NCBI GenBank assembly: GCA_904397895.1
Contig: CAJFOZ010000016.1
Location: 1-64,000 of the forward strand
Length of the DNA: 64,000 nucleotides
Source of the DNA: an uncultured Clostridia bacterium
GTDB lineage: Bacteria; Bacillota; Clostridia; Oscillospirales; Acutalibacteraceae
Reading direction: 5' to 3'
The position numbers and the translations under genes are program-made. Position 1 is the stretch's first letter. Each line of letters opens with the position of its first letter. Of this stretch, positions 8,422-16,975 are shown in pieces. The notes under the pieces are model-generated. The model was not told the origin of the DNA, ran no database searches, and worked only from the letters and a program-made list of their open reading frames with translations.

Positions 8422-8781
8422 ATGTATGAAATCATTCAAGTGGTGGGAATCGTCCTAATCACAATGGGGCTCATTGAAATGATCCGTCTGCTTACCCTAT
8501 TCTTTGTAAAGCCCAGGGAAAAGCAACGGTGGATCCTGGCCATTCCAGTCCAGGGACATCGGGAAAATCTGGAATATCAAATCCGCAGCGCCGCTTCGCT
8601 CATCAAAAAAGCCGATGACGGCATTGCATCGGTAGTGGTGGTGGACTGCGGTATGGATCCCGAGACACAGGACGTCAGCAGCCGGGTATGTGAACACATC
8701 AAGGGCGTCCAGACGGTGGGGCTGGATACCTTAAGCCAATGGGTGAAGGACTTTGAAAATTCCCATCGGTTTACAAGCTAG
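8422..8781 (+). CDS. hypothetical single-pass membrane protein
   Basis: A 119-aa protein with one N-terminal membrane segment (IIQVVGIVLITMGLIEMIRLLTLFF) and a cytoplasmic domain with alternating hydrophobic strands (ILAIPVQGHRENLEYQIRSA, IASVVVVDCGMD). The C-terminal part resembles small glycosyltransferase-like or unnamed Firmicutes proteins, but I do not recognise the family. ATG 8422 is preferred because GAGGTGAT (8410-8417) is an eight-base match to the anti-SD; GTG 8413 and ATG 8416 are alternatives. It lies alone upstream of recD2. Confidence 0.65.
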   Translation: MYEIIQVVGIVLITMGLIEMIRLLTLFFVKPREKQRWILAIPVQGHRENLEYQIRSAASLIKKADDGIASVVVVDCGMDPETQDVSSRVCEHIKGVQTVGLDTLSQWVKDFENSHRFTS

Positions 8782-8847
8782 GGCAGTTGTATTATACTTA
8801 TAAGATAAGTAGTATGGCTGAAACTCAGTTTGTTTCAAATCGTGAGA

Positions 8848-11139
8848 ATGGATGATTGGCAGATGGATCAATGGACTGAAATGGAACAGCTTCAAAAAAT
8901 ACAAGGGACGGTGGACAGCGTCACCTTCCGCAACGAGCAATCGGGATGGACGGTGTTGGAATTGGCCGTCGAACTGGGGCAATTGGCCACTGTAGTGGGG
9001 GTAATGCCAGAAGTGTATGCCGGGGAGCAGCTGTCGGCCGAGGGCAGTTGGGGGGAGCATCCCTCCTTTGGCCCTCAGTTTGAGGCCAAAACCATCGAGC
9101 GTTCCCTGCCCAATTCAGCATCCACCATTCTGCGGTATTTATCGTCGGGAGCCGTCAAGGGGATCGGTGCGGCCACAGCGTCCCGGCTTGTGGGCAAGTT
9201 TGGGGATAAGACGCTAGAAATCCTGGAAAAAGAACCGGAACGTCTCAGTGAGATCAAGGGGATTTCCCCCACCAAAGCCCGCATCATTGCGGAGGATTAC
9301 GCCCGGAAGTTTGGCATACGGGAGGCTACGGTGTATCTGGCTCAGTTTGGGGTAACGGTGCAGGAGGCGGCAAAAGCATGGAAGAAGTGGGGCAGCCGCA
9401 CCATCGAACAGGTCAAATCCGATCCCTATAGCCTGTGTGGGGATCCTGTCAACTTGGGATTTGAACGGGCTGACGAGATTGCTGCACAGATGGGGGTGGA
9501 AAAGGATGATGTTTCCCGGATGCGGGCAGGTGTGCTGTACGTGCTACGCCACAACCTCAACAACGGTCACACCTGCCTGCCGCGGGAAAAGGTCTGTGAA
9601 GTGGCGTCCCGCTGTCTGGGCGTGGACAAGGAGGCAACCGATTACACCATCCAGAAGATGTTGGAGGGTGGGGAACTGGAATCGGAACCTTTGAAATCAG
9701 GGGAATTTTTGTATCTGCCGTATCTGCACAAGGCCGAAACCTACGTGGCGGGACGATTGCAGATGATGCTGGAATTTGCCCCCAATCCCTGCGCCAATGT
9801 AGAGCAGAGCATCCAAGAAATCGAACGCCGCGAGGGCATGCAATACGGTGATCTTCAGCGCCAGGCCATTTACGATGCTCTTCTGCAAGGCATCCTGATC
9901 CTCACCGGCGGACCCGGTACTGGAAAGACCACCACCATCAACGCCATGATCCAGCTTTTGGAGAAAAATGGGGAAAAGGTAGCCCTAGCCGCCCCCACCG
10001 GACGGGCGGCCAAACGCATCTCAGAAGTCACCGGCCGCGAGGCAAAGACCATCCATCGCCTGCTGGAGGTGGAGTGGACGCCCAACGACCGTCCGGTTTT
10101 CGGGCGCAACGAACGCAATCCCTTGGACTACGATTCGGTCATTGTGGATGAACTCTCTATGGTGGACATTGTGCTATTTGAAAATCTGTTGCGGGCCATG
10201 CGGTTGGGATGCAGGCTGATCCTGGTGGGGGATGCCGACCAGCTTCCCTCGGTAGGGGCAGGCAATGTGCTCCACGATCTAATCGCATCGGGCAGGCTTC
10301 CAGTGGTATCCTTGGAAGAGGTGTTCCGCCAAGCCCAAAGCAGCCTTATCGTCACAAACGCCCACCGCATCATACGCGGGGAGATGCCGGAGCTTTCCAG
10401 CCATACAGGGGACTTCTTCTTTTTGGACGCTTCCACCCCGGACAAGATCAGTGGGACAATTGTGGATCTTTGTACCACCCGTCTGCCGGCAGCGTATGGA
10501 TATTCCCCCCAGGTGGATTTGCAGGTGCTTTGTCCTGGAAAGAAGGGACCTCTTGGCACCTTCCAACTCAATCAGGTGCTGCAAAACGCCCTCAACCCCT
10601 CCTCTAAGGCCAAGCGGGAGGCATCGGTTTACGGCCAGCTTTTCCGGGAGGGGGACAAGGTCATGCAGATCCGCAACAACTACTGCATCTCTTGGGAGCG
10701 GGACGACGGCACCCAAGGGGAAGGTGTTTTTAACGGGGATGTGGGAACCCTAGTAAAAATCGATAGTGCGGCGGGACTGTTTACCGTCCGGTTTGAAGAC
10801 CGGTTGGCCGATTACACGTCGGAGATGTTGAGCGACCTTCAACTAGCCTACGCGGTCACGGTGCATAAAAGCCAGGGAAGCGAATTCCCAGCCGTCATTA
10901 TGCCGATGTACCCGGGTGCGCCTCAACTCTGTTACCGCAACCTTCTTTATACGGCGGTGACCCGGGCGAAATCCCTTATTGTGATGGTGGGACGACGCAG
11001 TGTTGTGCAGAATATGGTAGGAAACCATCACAAAACCAAACGTTATTCCGGCCTACGGGACATCCTCTGTCGCGACGACGGCCTGCATGATTCATCCACT
11101 TCGGAGGTGCACTGTTGTGATCCATTGGAATCGGATTAA
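8848..11139 (+). CDS. recD2: RecD2-type 5'-3' DNA helicase
   Basis: About 763 aa, the RecD/TraA family helicase found in bacteria without RecBC. An N-terminal OB-like region (IQGTVDSVTFRNEQSGWTV) is followed by helix-hairpin-helix repeats at about 95-200. The motor has Walker A GGPGTGKTTT (about 354-363), Walker B IVDELSMVD, and the C-terminal 1B/2B region with TVHKSQGSEFPAVI. It unwinds DNA for repair and mismatch tolerance. No start has a good binding site: TTG 8830, ATG 8848 and ATG 8881 are all possible, and family alignment favours the later ones. It overlaps comF by 23 nt. Confidence 0.93.
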   Translation: MDDWQMDQWTEMEQLQKIQGTVDSVTFRNEQSGWTVLELAVELGQLATVVGVMPEVYAGEQLSAEGSWGEHPSFGPQFEAKTIERSLPNSASTILRYLSSGAVKGIGAATASRLVGKFGDKTLEILEKEPERLSEIKGISPTKARIIAEDYARKFGIREATVYLAQFGVTVQEAAKAWKKWGSRTIEQVKSDPYSLCGDPVNLGFERADEIAAQMGVEKDDVSRMRAGVLYVLRHNLNNGHTCLPREKVCEVASRCLGVDKEATDYTIQKMLEGGELESEPLKSGEFLYLPYLHKAETYVAGRLQMMLEFAPNPCANVEQSIQEIERREGMQYGDLQRQAIYDALLQGILILTGGPGTGKTTTINAMIQLLEKNGEKVALAAPTGRAAKRISEVTGREAKTIHRLLEVEWTPNDRPVFGRNERNPLDYDSVIVDELSMVDIVLFENLLRAMRLGCRLILVGDADQLPSVGAGNVLHDLIASGRLPVVSLEEVFRQAQSSLIVTNAHRIIRGEMPELSSHTGDFFFLDASTPDKISGTIVDLCTTRLPAAYGYSPQVDLQVLCPGKKGPLGTFQLNQVLQNALNPSSKAKREASVYGQLFREGDKVMQIRNNYCISWERDDGTQGEGVFNGDVGTLVKIDSAAGLFTVRFEDRLADYTSEMLSDLQLAYAVTVHKSQGSEFPAVIMPMYPGAPQLCYRNLLYTAVTRAKSLIVMVGRRSVVQNMVGNHHKTKRYSGLRDILCRDDGLHDSSTSEVHCCDPLESD

Positions 11140-11905
11140 AAGAGTAACTTTAGACTTTATCTTTCCAAACCGGTGCCCGTACTGTGGGAAGATCATTGGA
11201 TCAAAAGAAAGGGTCTGCGCACCTTGTCTGGAGATTTTACCCCGGATTGAACAGCCGATTTGCAAGGTGTGCGGCAGAGGGATAACATTTTGCCGATGTT
11301 ATCACAAATACTCGTTTGACCGCTGTGTAGCTCCCTTTTACTATGAGGGCAACGCCCGCAACGGGCTTATCCTGTTTAAGTTCCGGGGCTGGATCAAAAA
11401 TGCCGAGGCCTTTGCAGAAGAAATGGCGCAGGTGGCTGAGCGGGAATATGGAAACACGCCGGGCGATGTGATGGTCTATGTCCCCATGACAAAACAGGCG
11501 GTCCGAAAACGGGGATACAATCAGTCCAAACTGCTTGCCCATGAACTATCCAAACGATTGGACGTTCCGGTTTTGGATGACGCGCTGGTCAAATGCCGGG
11601 AACTCAATCCGCAACACATGGTGGGGATGCAGGAAAGATGGGGCAATGTCATAGGTGCTTTTTGTGTGGAGCAAGAGGATCTGATTCGTGGAAAACGGGT
11701 GTTGTTGGTGGACGACGTCATGACCACCGGCGCCACATTGGACCAATGCGCCCGGATGCTTAAGATGGCGGGTGCAAGGTCGGTTCTGTGTGTAGTTTTT
11801 GCATCAACTAGCCCGCAGCGGCTTGTCAAACCTGTCAAAGTAGCTTATAATATAGCAGATGCGCCGGTCAAAAGGGCGGCGCCTGTAGCCCAACAAAGGG
11901 GCTAA
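11117..11905 (+). CDS. comF: ComF-family phosphoribosyltransferase-like protein
   Basis: A 262-aa ComF/GntX protein. An N-terminal four-Cys zinc finger (CPYCG at 20-24, then VCAPC) and a second CKVCG..CRC cluster precede a PRTase domain with KRGYNQS and the PRPP loop VLLVDDVMTTGATL (about 195-208). In competent bacteria ComF is needed for uptake of transforming DNA, probably acting on single strands with a helicase; co-location with RecD2 fits DNA handling. GTG 11117 has GGAGG (11103-11107) 9 nt upstream and overlaps the end of recD2, so translation is probably coupled. Confidence 0.92.
   Translation: MIHWNRIKRVTLDFIFPNRCPYCGKIIGSKERVCAPCLEILPRIEQPICKVCGRGITFCRCYHKYSFDRCVAPFYYEGNARNGLILFKFRGWIKNAEAFAEEMAQVAEREYGNTPGDVMVYVPMTKQAVRKRGYNQSKLLAHELSKRLDVPVLDDALVKCRELNPQHMVGMQERWGNVIGAFCVEQEDLIRGKRVLLVDDVMTTGATLDQCARMLKMAGARSVLCVVFASTSPQRLVKPVKVAYNIADAPVKRAAPVAQQRG
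11823..11851 (+). promoter_or_regulatory. promoter of mreB-like gene inside comF
   Basis: TTGTCA (11823-11828), 17-bp spacer, TATAAT (11846-11851). It lies in the last 80 nt of comF and would start about 70 nt before the next gene. Confidence 0.7.
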
Positions 11906-11930
11906 CGAGTGACAAACGGAGTGTGTATAC

Positions 11931-12974
11931 ATGCTGGGAACGGATATCGGTATTGACTTAGGAACTTCGACAACTTTAATCCATGTAAAAGGGCATGGCG
12001 TCGTACTTCGTGAACCGTCGGCTGTGGCCATTGACCGGCGGACTGATCGGATCTGTGCCATTGGTGAGGAGGCCTATCGCATGCTGGGCCGCACTAACCC
12101 GAATTTGGCTGTGTGTTTTCCTTTGCAGCAGGGGGTCATCAGCGACTATACTTTGGCGGAGGAGATGATTACCTCCTTTTTGAAAAAGATCTGTGGATAT
12201 CATATTTGGAAACCCAGTGTAGTGGTGTGTATGCCCAGCATCGTAACCGGTGTGGAACAGCGCGCCCTGATTAAAGCCATCCATGGTTCAGGGGCCCGCA
12301 AGGTCTGCCCGCTGGACGAGCCTATCGCCTCGGCTTTGGGGGCTGGCATCGACATCAGCACTGCAAGGGGACGTATGGTGGTGGATATCGGCGGCGGCAC
12401 GACTGATATTGCCGTTATCTCGTTGTACGGCATTTCCAATGCTACTTCCGTCCGTCTTGCGGGCAACGATTTTAACCACGCCATTATCAAATACATCCGC
12501 CATAGGTTTGGGCTTCTCATCGGCGAAAGAATGGCCGAACAGCTCAAAATGGAGGCTGGATGTGTCCGGCGCCTTGAGGAACCAAAGGTGGCTTTGGCAA
12601 AGGGACGGGATATTTTATCGGGCTTACCTCGTTCGGTGGAAGTGACCTCCGATCATCTGCTGGAAGCTATGAAGGAGCCGTTGGATATTATTATGTCCTC
12701 CATCAAGTCGATTCTGGAGGATACGCCGCCAGAGCTTTCCGGCGATATTTATCAGGACGGCATTTTAATCAGCGGCGGCGGCGCGTGGCTGGGCGGTATG
12801 GAGGAGTGGATTTTGGAACACACCGGCTGCCGCGCCATAATTCCAGAGGATCCAGTGGAATGCGTCGCATTGGGGACTGGGAAGGCATTTTCTTGTCTGG
12901 ACAAGCTCCAAGGAGGGCTGTATCAGTACCGGACCATTGAAAGTGCCTACGACAATCCAAAAGAACCAGAGTAA
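11931..12974 (+). CDS. MreB/Mbl-like actin homologue
   Basis: A 347-aa actin-fold ATPase that should form filaments under the membrane and guide cell-wall synthesis. Phosphate 1 loop IGIDLGTSTT (6-15), phosphate 2 loop VDIGGGTTDIAV (about 151-162) and the adenosine motif ISGGGAWLGG are present. It starts MLGTDIGIDLGTS, like MreB-family proteins, but mreC and mreD do not follow, so it is more likely an additional paralogue (Mbl or MreBH type) than the main MreB. ACGGAGTG precedes the ATG by about 7 nt, and a promoter lies inside comF. Confidence 0.85.
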   Translation: MLGTDIGIDLGTSTTLIHVKGHGVVLREPSAVAIDRRTDRICAIGEEAYRMLGRTNPNLAVCFPLQQGVISDYTLAEEMITSFLKKICGYHIWKPSVVVCMPSIVTGVEQRALIKAIHGSGARKVCPLDEPIASALGAGIDISTARGRMVVDIGGGTTDIAVISLYGISNATSVRLAGNDFNHAIIKYIRHRFGLLIGERMAEQLKMEAGCVRRLEEPKVALAKGRDILSGLPRSVEVTSDHLLEAMKEPLDIIMSSIKSILEDTPPELSGDIYQDGILISGGGAWLGGMEEWILEHTGCRAIIPEDPVECVALGTGKAFSCLDKLQGGLYQYRTIESAYDNPKEPE

Positions 12975-13031
12975 GCGCCTAAAAAGTAGATGCAGGCTTT
13001 TTTGAGAAAAAAGAAAAGGGGATCGGTGTGT

Positions 13032-13604
13032 ATGAACGGACAGCAATGGACCAATCCAGATCGCGTGGATCAGTTTACTTTAGAGGCTCCCGCAGGCTCA
13101 GATCTCTATATTTCACCCGCCACCGGCAAGGCAAACTGTGTTGCCCCTGTGTATTATACAGAGGCAGAGGGGGATTTTGTGCTGCGTGGAAGGATCACCC
13201 ATCCCTTTTTGTCCACCTACGACGCCGGCGGATTCCTCATCCACCAGGACGATACCCACTGGGCCAAGGTGTGTTATGAGCTGACAGGGGAAGGGAATCA
13301 CGCCGCCATCACCATGGTGACCAATGTCGTATCCGACGACTGTACGGGACCCAGTGTACCCGGACCATGGGTATGGCTGCAAATCGCCCGCAAGGGAAAG
13401 GTATTTGCATTCTATTACTCGGAGGATGGAAAATATTTTTCCCTCCTGCGTATCTTTACCATCCCGGCCGATCAAAAGATCCGGGTGGGATTGGTGTCCC
13501 AATGCCCCAAAGGCGACGGAGCTAAGGTGCAATTTGAGGATGTAAAGCTCTATCACGTCTCCCTCCCGGATTTGCACGACGGCAGCGTAGAGCTGACAAA
13601 ATAA
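13032..13604 (+). CDS. DUF1349-family protein
   Basis: A 190-aa protein with a beta-sandwich of the DUF1349 (concanavalin-like lectin/glucanase) type: FVLRGRITHPFLSTYDAGGFLIHQDDTHWAK, then PWVWLQIARKG and YSEDGKYF. It has no signal peptide and should be cytoplasmic. ATG 13032 is chosen since the upstream Lys/Arg-rich stretch lacks homology and AAAGGGGATC precedes it. Similar proteins bind or trim sugars, but the substrate is unknown. It lies 57 nt after the mreB-like gene, possibly on the same transcript, and ends at a bidirectional terminator shared with murC. Confidence 0.8.
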   Translation: MNGQQWTNPDRVDQFTLEAPAGSDLYISPATGKANCVAPVYYTEAEGDFVLRGRITHPFLSTYDAGGFLIHQDDTHWAKVCYELTGEGNHAAITMVTNVVSDDCTGPSVPGPWVWLQIARKGKVFAFYYSEDGKYFSLLRIFTIPADQKIRVGLVSQCPKGDGAKVQFEDVKLYHVSLPDLHDGSVELTK

Positions 13605-13629
13605 GTTAAGTGATTATTTTTACAAAATA

Positions 13630-13676
13630 AAAAGCAGTGGACTTGGAACAGTTTCCAAATCCACTGCTTTTCTCTT
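13630..13676. terminator. bidirectional terminator between DUF1349 gene and murC
   Basis: A 12-bp stem, AAAAGCAGTGGA (13630-13641) with TCCACTGCTTTT (13660-13671), T-rich on the plus side and A-rich before it, between convergent genes. Confidence 0.9.
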
Positions 13677-13701
13677 TGCAGCGAAAGCACAAAAATCCAC
13701 G

Positions 13702-15096
13702 TCAAACGTTGGCGACATCCTTTTTCTCAAGGCGATCACGGATCATACGGGCGCATTTGTAAATGTCGCCGCCGCCCATGGTGATGATCAAGTCGCCTGG
13801 TCTTGCATTCTGAGCCACAAAATCAGCGATGTCCTCAAACTCGTCGATGCAGTGGCTGCCCGGGATTTTCACACCGATGTCCTGAGAAGCGACGCCCCAC
13901 TCATTTTTCTCCCTGGCCCCCATAATCTTCGAGATCACCACATGATCGGCAGCCGAAAGGGAGCGGGCAAACTCATCCACCCAACGGGCGGTGCGGCTGT
14001 AGGTATAGGGCTGAAAGACGGCCCACACTTGATTACAATGCATCTTGCGGGCAGCTCCTAGGGTGGCATCGATTTCGGTGGGATGATGGGCAAAGTCGTC
14101 CACCAGCATGACGTCGTGGAAAGTACCGTATACCTGGAACCGACGGTTGGCGCCGTGGAATTCAGCCATATTGCGGGAAATATCCTCCCCCGAAACGCCG
14201 ATCAGATGGGCGGCTGCACAAGCTGCCAAAGCGTCGGCAACGTTCTGTTTGCCGGGGACGCTTAACTGCACGTGGGTAATCAGCCGTCCCTTGTGCATCA
14301 CGTCAAAGCCGTAATAGGCGCCGTCCACGGTGGAGATGTTGGCGGGATAATAGTCGTTTTTCTCACTCATGCCGAAGGTAACGATCTTGCAATTGACATA
14401 CTGGACAGCCTTCATAGAATTCTCATCGTCGCCGTTTACGATGATGGTCTGGGAGGTGATGCTGGCAAACTTATGGAAGGATTTAATAATATTTTCCAGT
14501 GTTCCAAAATAATCCAAATGATCGGCGTCGATGTTTAAGATGATAGAAATGGCAGGGGAGAGCTCCAAGAAGGTGTCTACATATTCGCAGGCTTCACACA
14601 CCATAATATCGGAATTCCCCGCACGGCCGTTGCTGTGCAGAACAGGGAGGTATCCGCCGATGACCAAGGTGGGATCCACGCCGGCCCCCAGCAGAATCTG
14701 GGAGATCATAGAGGTGGTAGTGGTTTTGCCGTGAGTGCCCGCCACTGCGATGGTGCACCCATAATGCCGGGATACGATCCCCAGCAGTTTGGAACGTTCC
14801 AGCGTGGGGACGCCTCGTTTTATAGCGTCGGCCAGTTCAGGATTATCCTCCTTGACCGCAGCGGTATACACCACCAGGTCGGCATCTCCCAAGTTGGCGG
14901 CATCGTGACCCATAAAGACCTGGATGCCCAATTCACGCACCCGCTTTAAATTATCGCTTTCATTGATGTCCGACCCTGTGAGAAAATAGCCTTTGCTGTG
15001 CAGGATCTCGGCCAGAGGATACATACCCGATCCGCCGATGCCGATAAAGTGGACGTGTTTTGCTTGCTTGAGAATATGATCACAACATTCGGTCAT
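13702..15096 (-). CDS. murC: UDP-N-acetylmuramate--L-alanine ligase
   Basis: A 464-aa Mur ligase adding L-alanine to UDP-MurNAc in peptidoglycan precursor synthesis in the cytoplasm. The N-terminal Rossmann loop is HFIGIGGSGMYPLAE (about 16-30), the ATP loop GTHGKTTTT (120-128), and the C-terminal domain carries DDFAHHPTEI and FQPYTYSRT. Length matches the family. AGGAGTGT precedes the ATG on the minus strand. The gene stands alone, away from the usual mur cluster, and converges on the DUF1349 gene. Confidence 0.96.
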   Translation of the reverse strand: MTECCDHILKQAKHVHFIGIGGSGMYPLAEILHSKGYFLTGSDINESDNLKRVRELGIQVFMGHDAANLGDADLVVYTAAVKEDNPELADAIKRGVPTLERSKLLGIVSRHYGCTIAVAGTHGKTTTTSMISQILLGAGVDPTLVIGGYLPVLHSNGRAGNSDIMVCEACEYVDTFLELSPAISIILNIDADHLDYFGTLENIIKSFHKFASITSQTIIVNGDDENSMKAVQYVNCKIVTFGMSEKNDYYPANISTVDGAYYGFDVMHKGRLITHVQLSVPGKQNVADALAACAAAHLIGVSGEDISRNMAEFHGANRRFQVYGTFHDVMLVDDFAHHPTEIDATLGAARKMHCNQVWAVFQPYTYSRTARWVDEFARSLSAADHVVISKIMGAREKNEWGVASQDIGVKIPGSHCIDEFEDIADFVAQNARPGDLIITMGGGDIYKCARMIRDRLEKKDVANV

Positions 15097-15297
15097 AAAT
15101 TGACACTCCTAAAAATCGATATCACTTTATTATATGGCAAACTGGGCCTGGAATAAAGCGATTTTTAAAATTTCTCCCAAAGATTTTGAAAAAACATCCA
15201 TACAGCAAAAGGACATCCATGAAAAGATAGGAAAATCCTTTGAATAGGACGCTTCTTTTCTTCAAATACTAGATAGCACAAGGAAGGGGAGTTGACT

Positions 15298-15603
15298 ATG
15301 ACAATCACAGAAGTCCGAGTCCGGAGACTGTACAACGAGGCGAGGCTCCGTGCGGTGGTTTCCGTCACCCTGGACAATGCATTGGCCATCCATGACATCA
15401 AGGTCATTGAAGGCCCGGAACGCTTTTTTGTGGCTATGCCCAGCCGTCGTGAACCAGAAGGGGGATATCGTGACATCGTCCATCCCATTTCAGCCGACAT
15501 GCGGCGTCAGCTGGAGGACGCCGTTATGAAAGAGTATCACGAAACGGTAAAACGTCGAGAAGAAAATCCCGATCACCCAGTTGAACACAGCCAAAAGGAA
15601 TAA
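15298..15603 (+). CDS. spoVG: SpoVG, septation/sporulation RNA-binding regulator
   Basis: A 101-aa protein with the family opening MTITEVRVRRLYNEARLRAV and the core VIEGPERFFVAMPSRR and DIVHPISADMRRQLEDAV. SpoVG binds nucleic acid and influences septum placement, sporulation and extracellular functions. ATG 15298 is preferred over the in-frame TTG 15292 because AAGGAAGGGGAG ends 6 nt upstream. In Bacillus it is transcribed by sigma-H; I did not find a properly spaced sigma-H site here. It is monocistronic, ending at a clear terminator. Confidence 0.95.
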   Translation: MTITEVRVRRLYNEARLRAVVSVTLDNALAIHDIKVIEGPERFFVAMPSRREPEGGYRDIVHPISADMRRQLEDAVMKEYHETVKRREENPDHPVEHSQKE

Positions 15604-15616
15604 ATAGAAGGAATTC

Positions 15617-15650
15617 ACCCCAAGCTGATGCCGGCTTGGGGTATTGTTTT
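15617..15650 (+). terminator. terminator after spoVG
   Basis: Stem ACCCCAAGC (15617-15625) with GCTTGGGGT (15634-15642), followed by ATTGTTTT. Confidence 0.87.
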
Positions 15651-15745
15651 ATGCACCAGTTATGTTAAACTTAAGATCCGACACCTTATTTCCCGGATAT
15701 AGAGCAGGAATTCCTATATCCGGAAAAATTCCGGGAGGCCTTCCG

Positions 15746-15916
15746 ATGGATCAGCAAAAGAAGGATTGTCCCTGCAAGCGGAAATGCAAGCGGCGTGGAT
15801 ACTGCCGCCAATGCCGACAGTATCACCAGCAGGAGGCAAAACATCCCTTAACCACCTGCCAACGCCTGCGAAAGGACATTGAAAGAAAGACGAAAAAGCA
15901 GCACCCATCCTCTTGA
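15746..15916 (+). CDS. small Cys- and Lys/Arg-rich protein, 56 aa
   Basis: ATG 15746 has GGGAGG (15733-15738) 7 nt upstream; the longer frame upstream lacks a binding site. The 56-aa product packs CPCKRKCKRRGYCRQC into residues 8-23, then a basic helix and a lone Cys in TTCQRL. Four paired cysteines suggest a metal-binding knuckle, and the high charge suggests nucleic-acid contact, but this is inference. Comparable short CPCKxxC-type proteins exist in Clostridia without known function. It sits between the spoVG terminator and dpaA. Confidence 0.7.
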   Translation: MDQQKKDCPCKRKCKRRGYCRQCRQYHQQEAKHPLTTCQRLRKDIERKTKKQHPSS

Positions 15917-16040
15917 TGCTTCATACCCTAGCTATAGGGGCCGAAAGCTAATATACAAAAAGTCAAAAGGAGAAAAGACGTCCTACTGTTCCGACTACAA
16001 AACTAGGAAAAACCAAAGGATTCTTCCCTTGTAAAATTGG

Positions 16041-16069
16041 CACATCCGCCGCTTTTTCACCATATGATA
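16041..16069 (+). promoter_or_regulatory. sigma-K promoter of dpaAB
   Basis: CACA (16041-16044), 16-bp spacer, CATATGATA (16061-16069) matches the mother-cell sigma-K consensus mACm-N16/17-CATAnnnTA at every fixed position, 28 nt before the dpaA start. Sigma-K control of dipicolinate synthase is known in Bacillus. Confidence 0.75.
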
Positions 16070-16096
16070 GAAAAGAAAATCCAGGGGGTTTTAATT

Positions 16097-16975
16097 ATGA
16101 TGACACGAGAACCTTTTGCTGTCATCGGAGGGGACCTGCGGCAGGCAAGAGCGGCTCATCTGCTGGCGTCGGATGGGTTTGCCGTGCATGCAGTGGGGTT
16201 CGACTCCGATATTGAAATGGGGAGCGACGTCCGTCGCGCCCGCAGTGTAGCCGACGCCATCCACGGCAGCCGGTATATCCTTTTACCCATGCCGCTGACT
16301 ACCGACGGTGAGTCTGTCAATGCTCCATTCTCCTGCAACACCATCACCATCTCTGAGGTGTTCGGCACCGCCATCCCAGGGCAGACGTTGTTTGCCGGTC
16401 AAGTATCCCTACCCATCGCCCAGCGTGCCCAGGAGTACGGGCTGACACTGGTGGACTACTTAAAGCGGGAAGAACTTGCCGTTCGTAATGCCGTCCCCAC
16501 CGCAGAGGGGGCCATCCAATTGGCCATGGAGGAGCTTCCGTTTACACTGGATGGATCCCGGTGCCTTGTGGTAGGGTTCGGACGGGTGGCTAAAGTACTG
16601 GCCCTCAAGCTGGCAGCCCTTGGCGCCCGCGTGACCATCGCCGCACGGAAACACAGCGATGCCGCTTGGGCCCAGGTAGAGGGATACGGATACGTCCCCA
16701 CCGCCCAATTGGAGCAGGCCGTTACAAAAGCCGATGTTATTTTCAATTCCGTTCCGGCCATGCTGTTTGATGAGAAAATATTGAGCAAGGTTAAAAGCCA
16801 TTGCCTTATCATTGACCTGGCATCCAAACCGGGAGGAGTGGACTTTGAAACAGCCGGACGTTTAGGCGTCAAAACCATCTGGGCGCTGTCACTGCCGGGA
16901 AAAACCGCACCATGGACCGCAGGCGCCATCATCAAAGATACCATTTTGAATATCATTGAGGAGGCAACCCCATGA
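16097..16975 (+). CDS. dpaA: dipicolinate synthase subunit A
   Basis: A 292-aa NAD(P)-dependent subunit of the enzyme that makes dipicolinic acid, the spore-core solute, from the lysine-pathway intermediate. It begins PFAVIGGDLRQARAAHLLASDG, typical of SpoVFA, and has a second Rossmann motif LVVGFGRVAKVLALKLAALGA at about 176-196. ATG 16097 follows AGGGGG by 8 nt. It overlaps dpaB by ATGA and is preceded by a sigma-K-like promoter, so expression is expected in the mother cell late in sporulation. Unlike Bacillus, no asd, dapG or dapA follows. Confidence 0.95.
   Translation: MMTREPFAVIGGDLRQARAAHLLASDGFAVHAVGFDSDIEMGSDVRRARSVADAIHGSRYILLPMPLTTDGESVNAPFSCNTITISEVFGTAIPGQTLFAGQVSLPIAQRAQEYGLTLVDYLKREELAVRNAVPTAEGAIQLAMEELPFTLDGSRCLVVGFGRVAKVLALKLAALGARVTIAARKHSDAAWAQVEGYGYVPTAQLEQAVTKADVIFNSVPAMLFDEKILSKVKSHCLIIDLASKPGGVDFETAGRLGVKTIWALSLPGKTAPWTAGAIIKDTILNIIEEATP

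Noticed and set aside
15217..15245. AGGA and GAAT words upstream of spoVG as a sigma-H promoter
   Set aside because: The spacing between the two boxes does not fit the sigma-H consensus.
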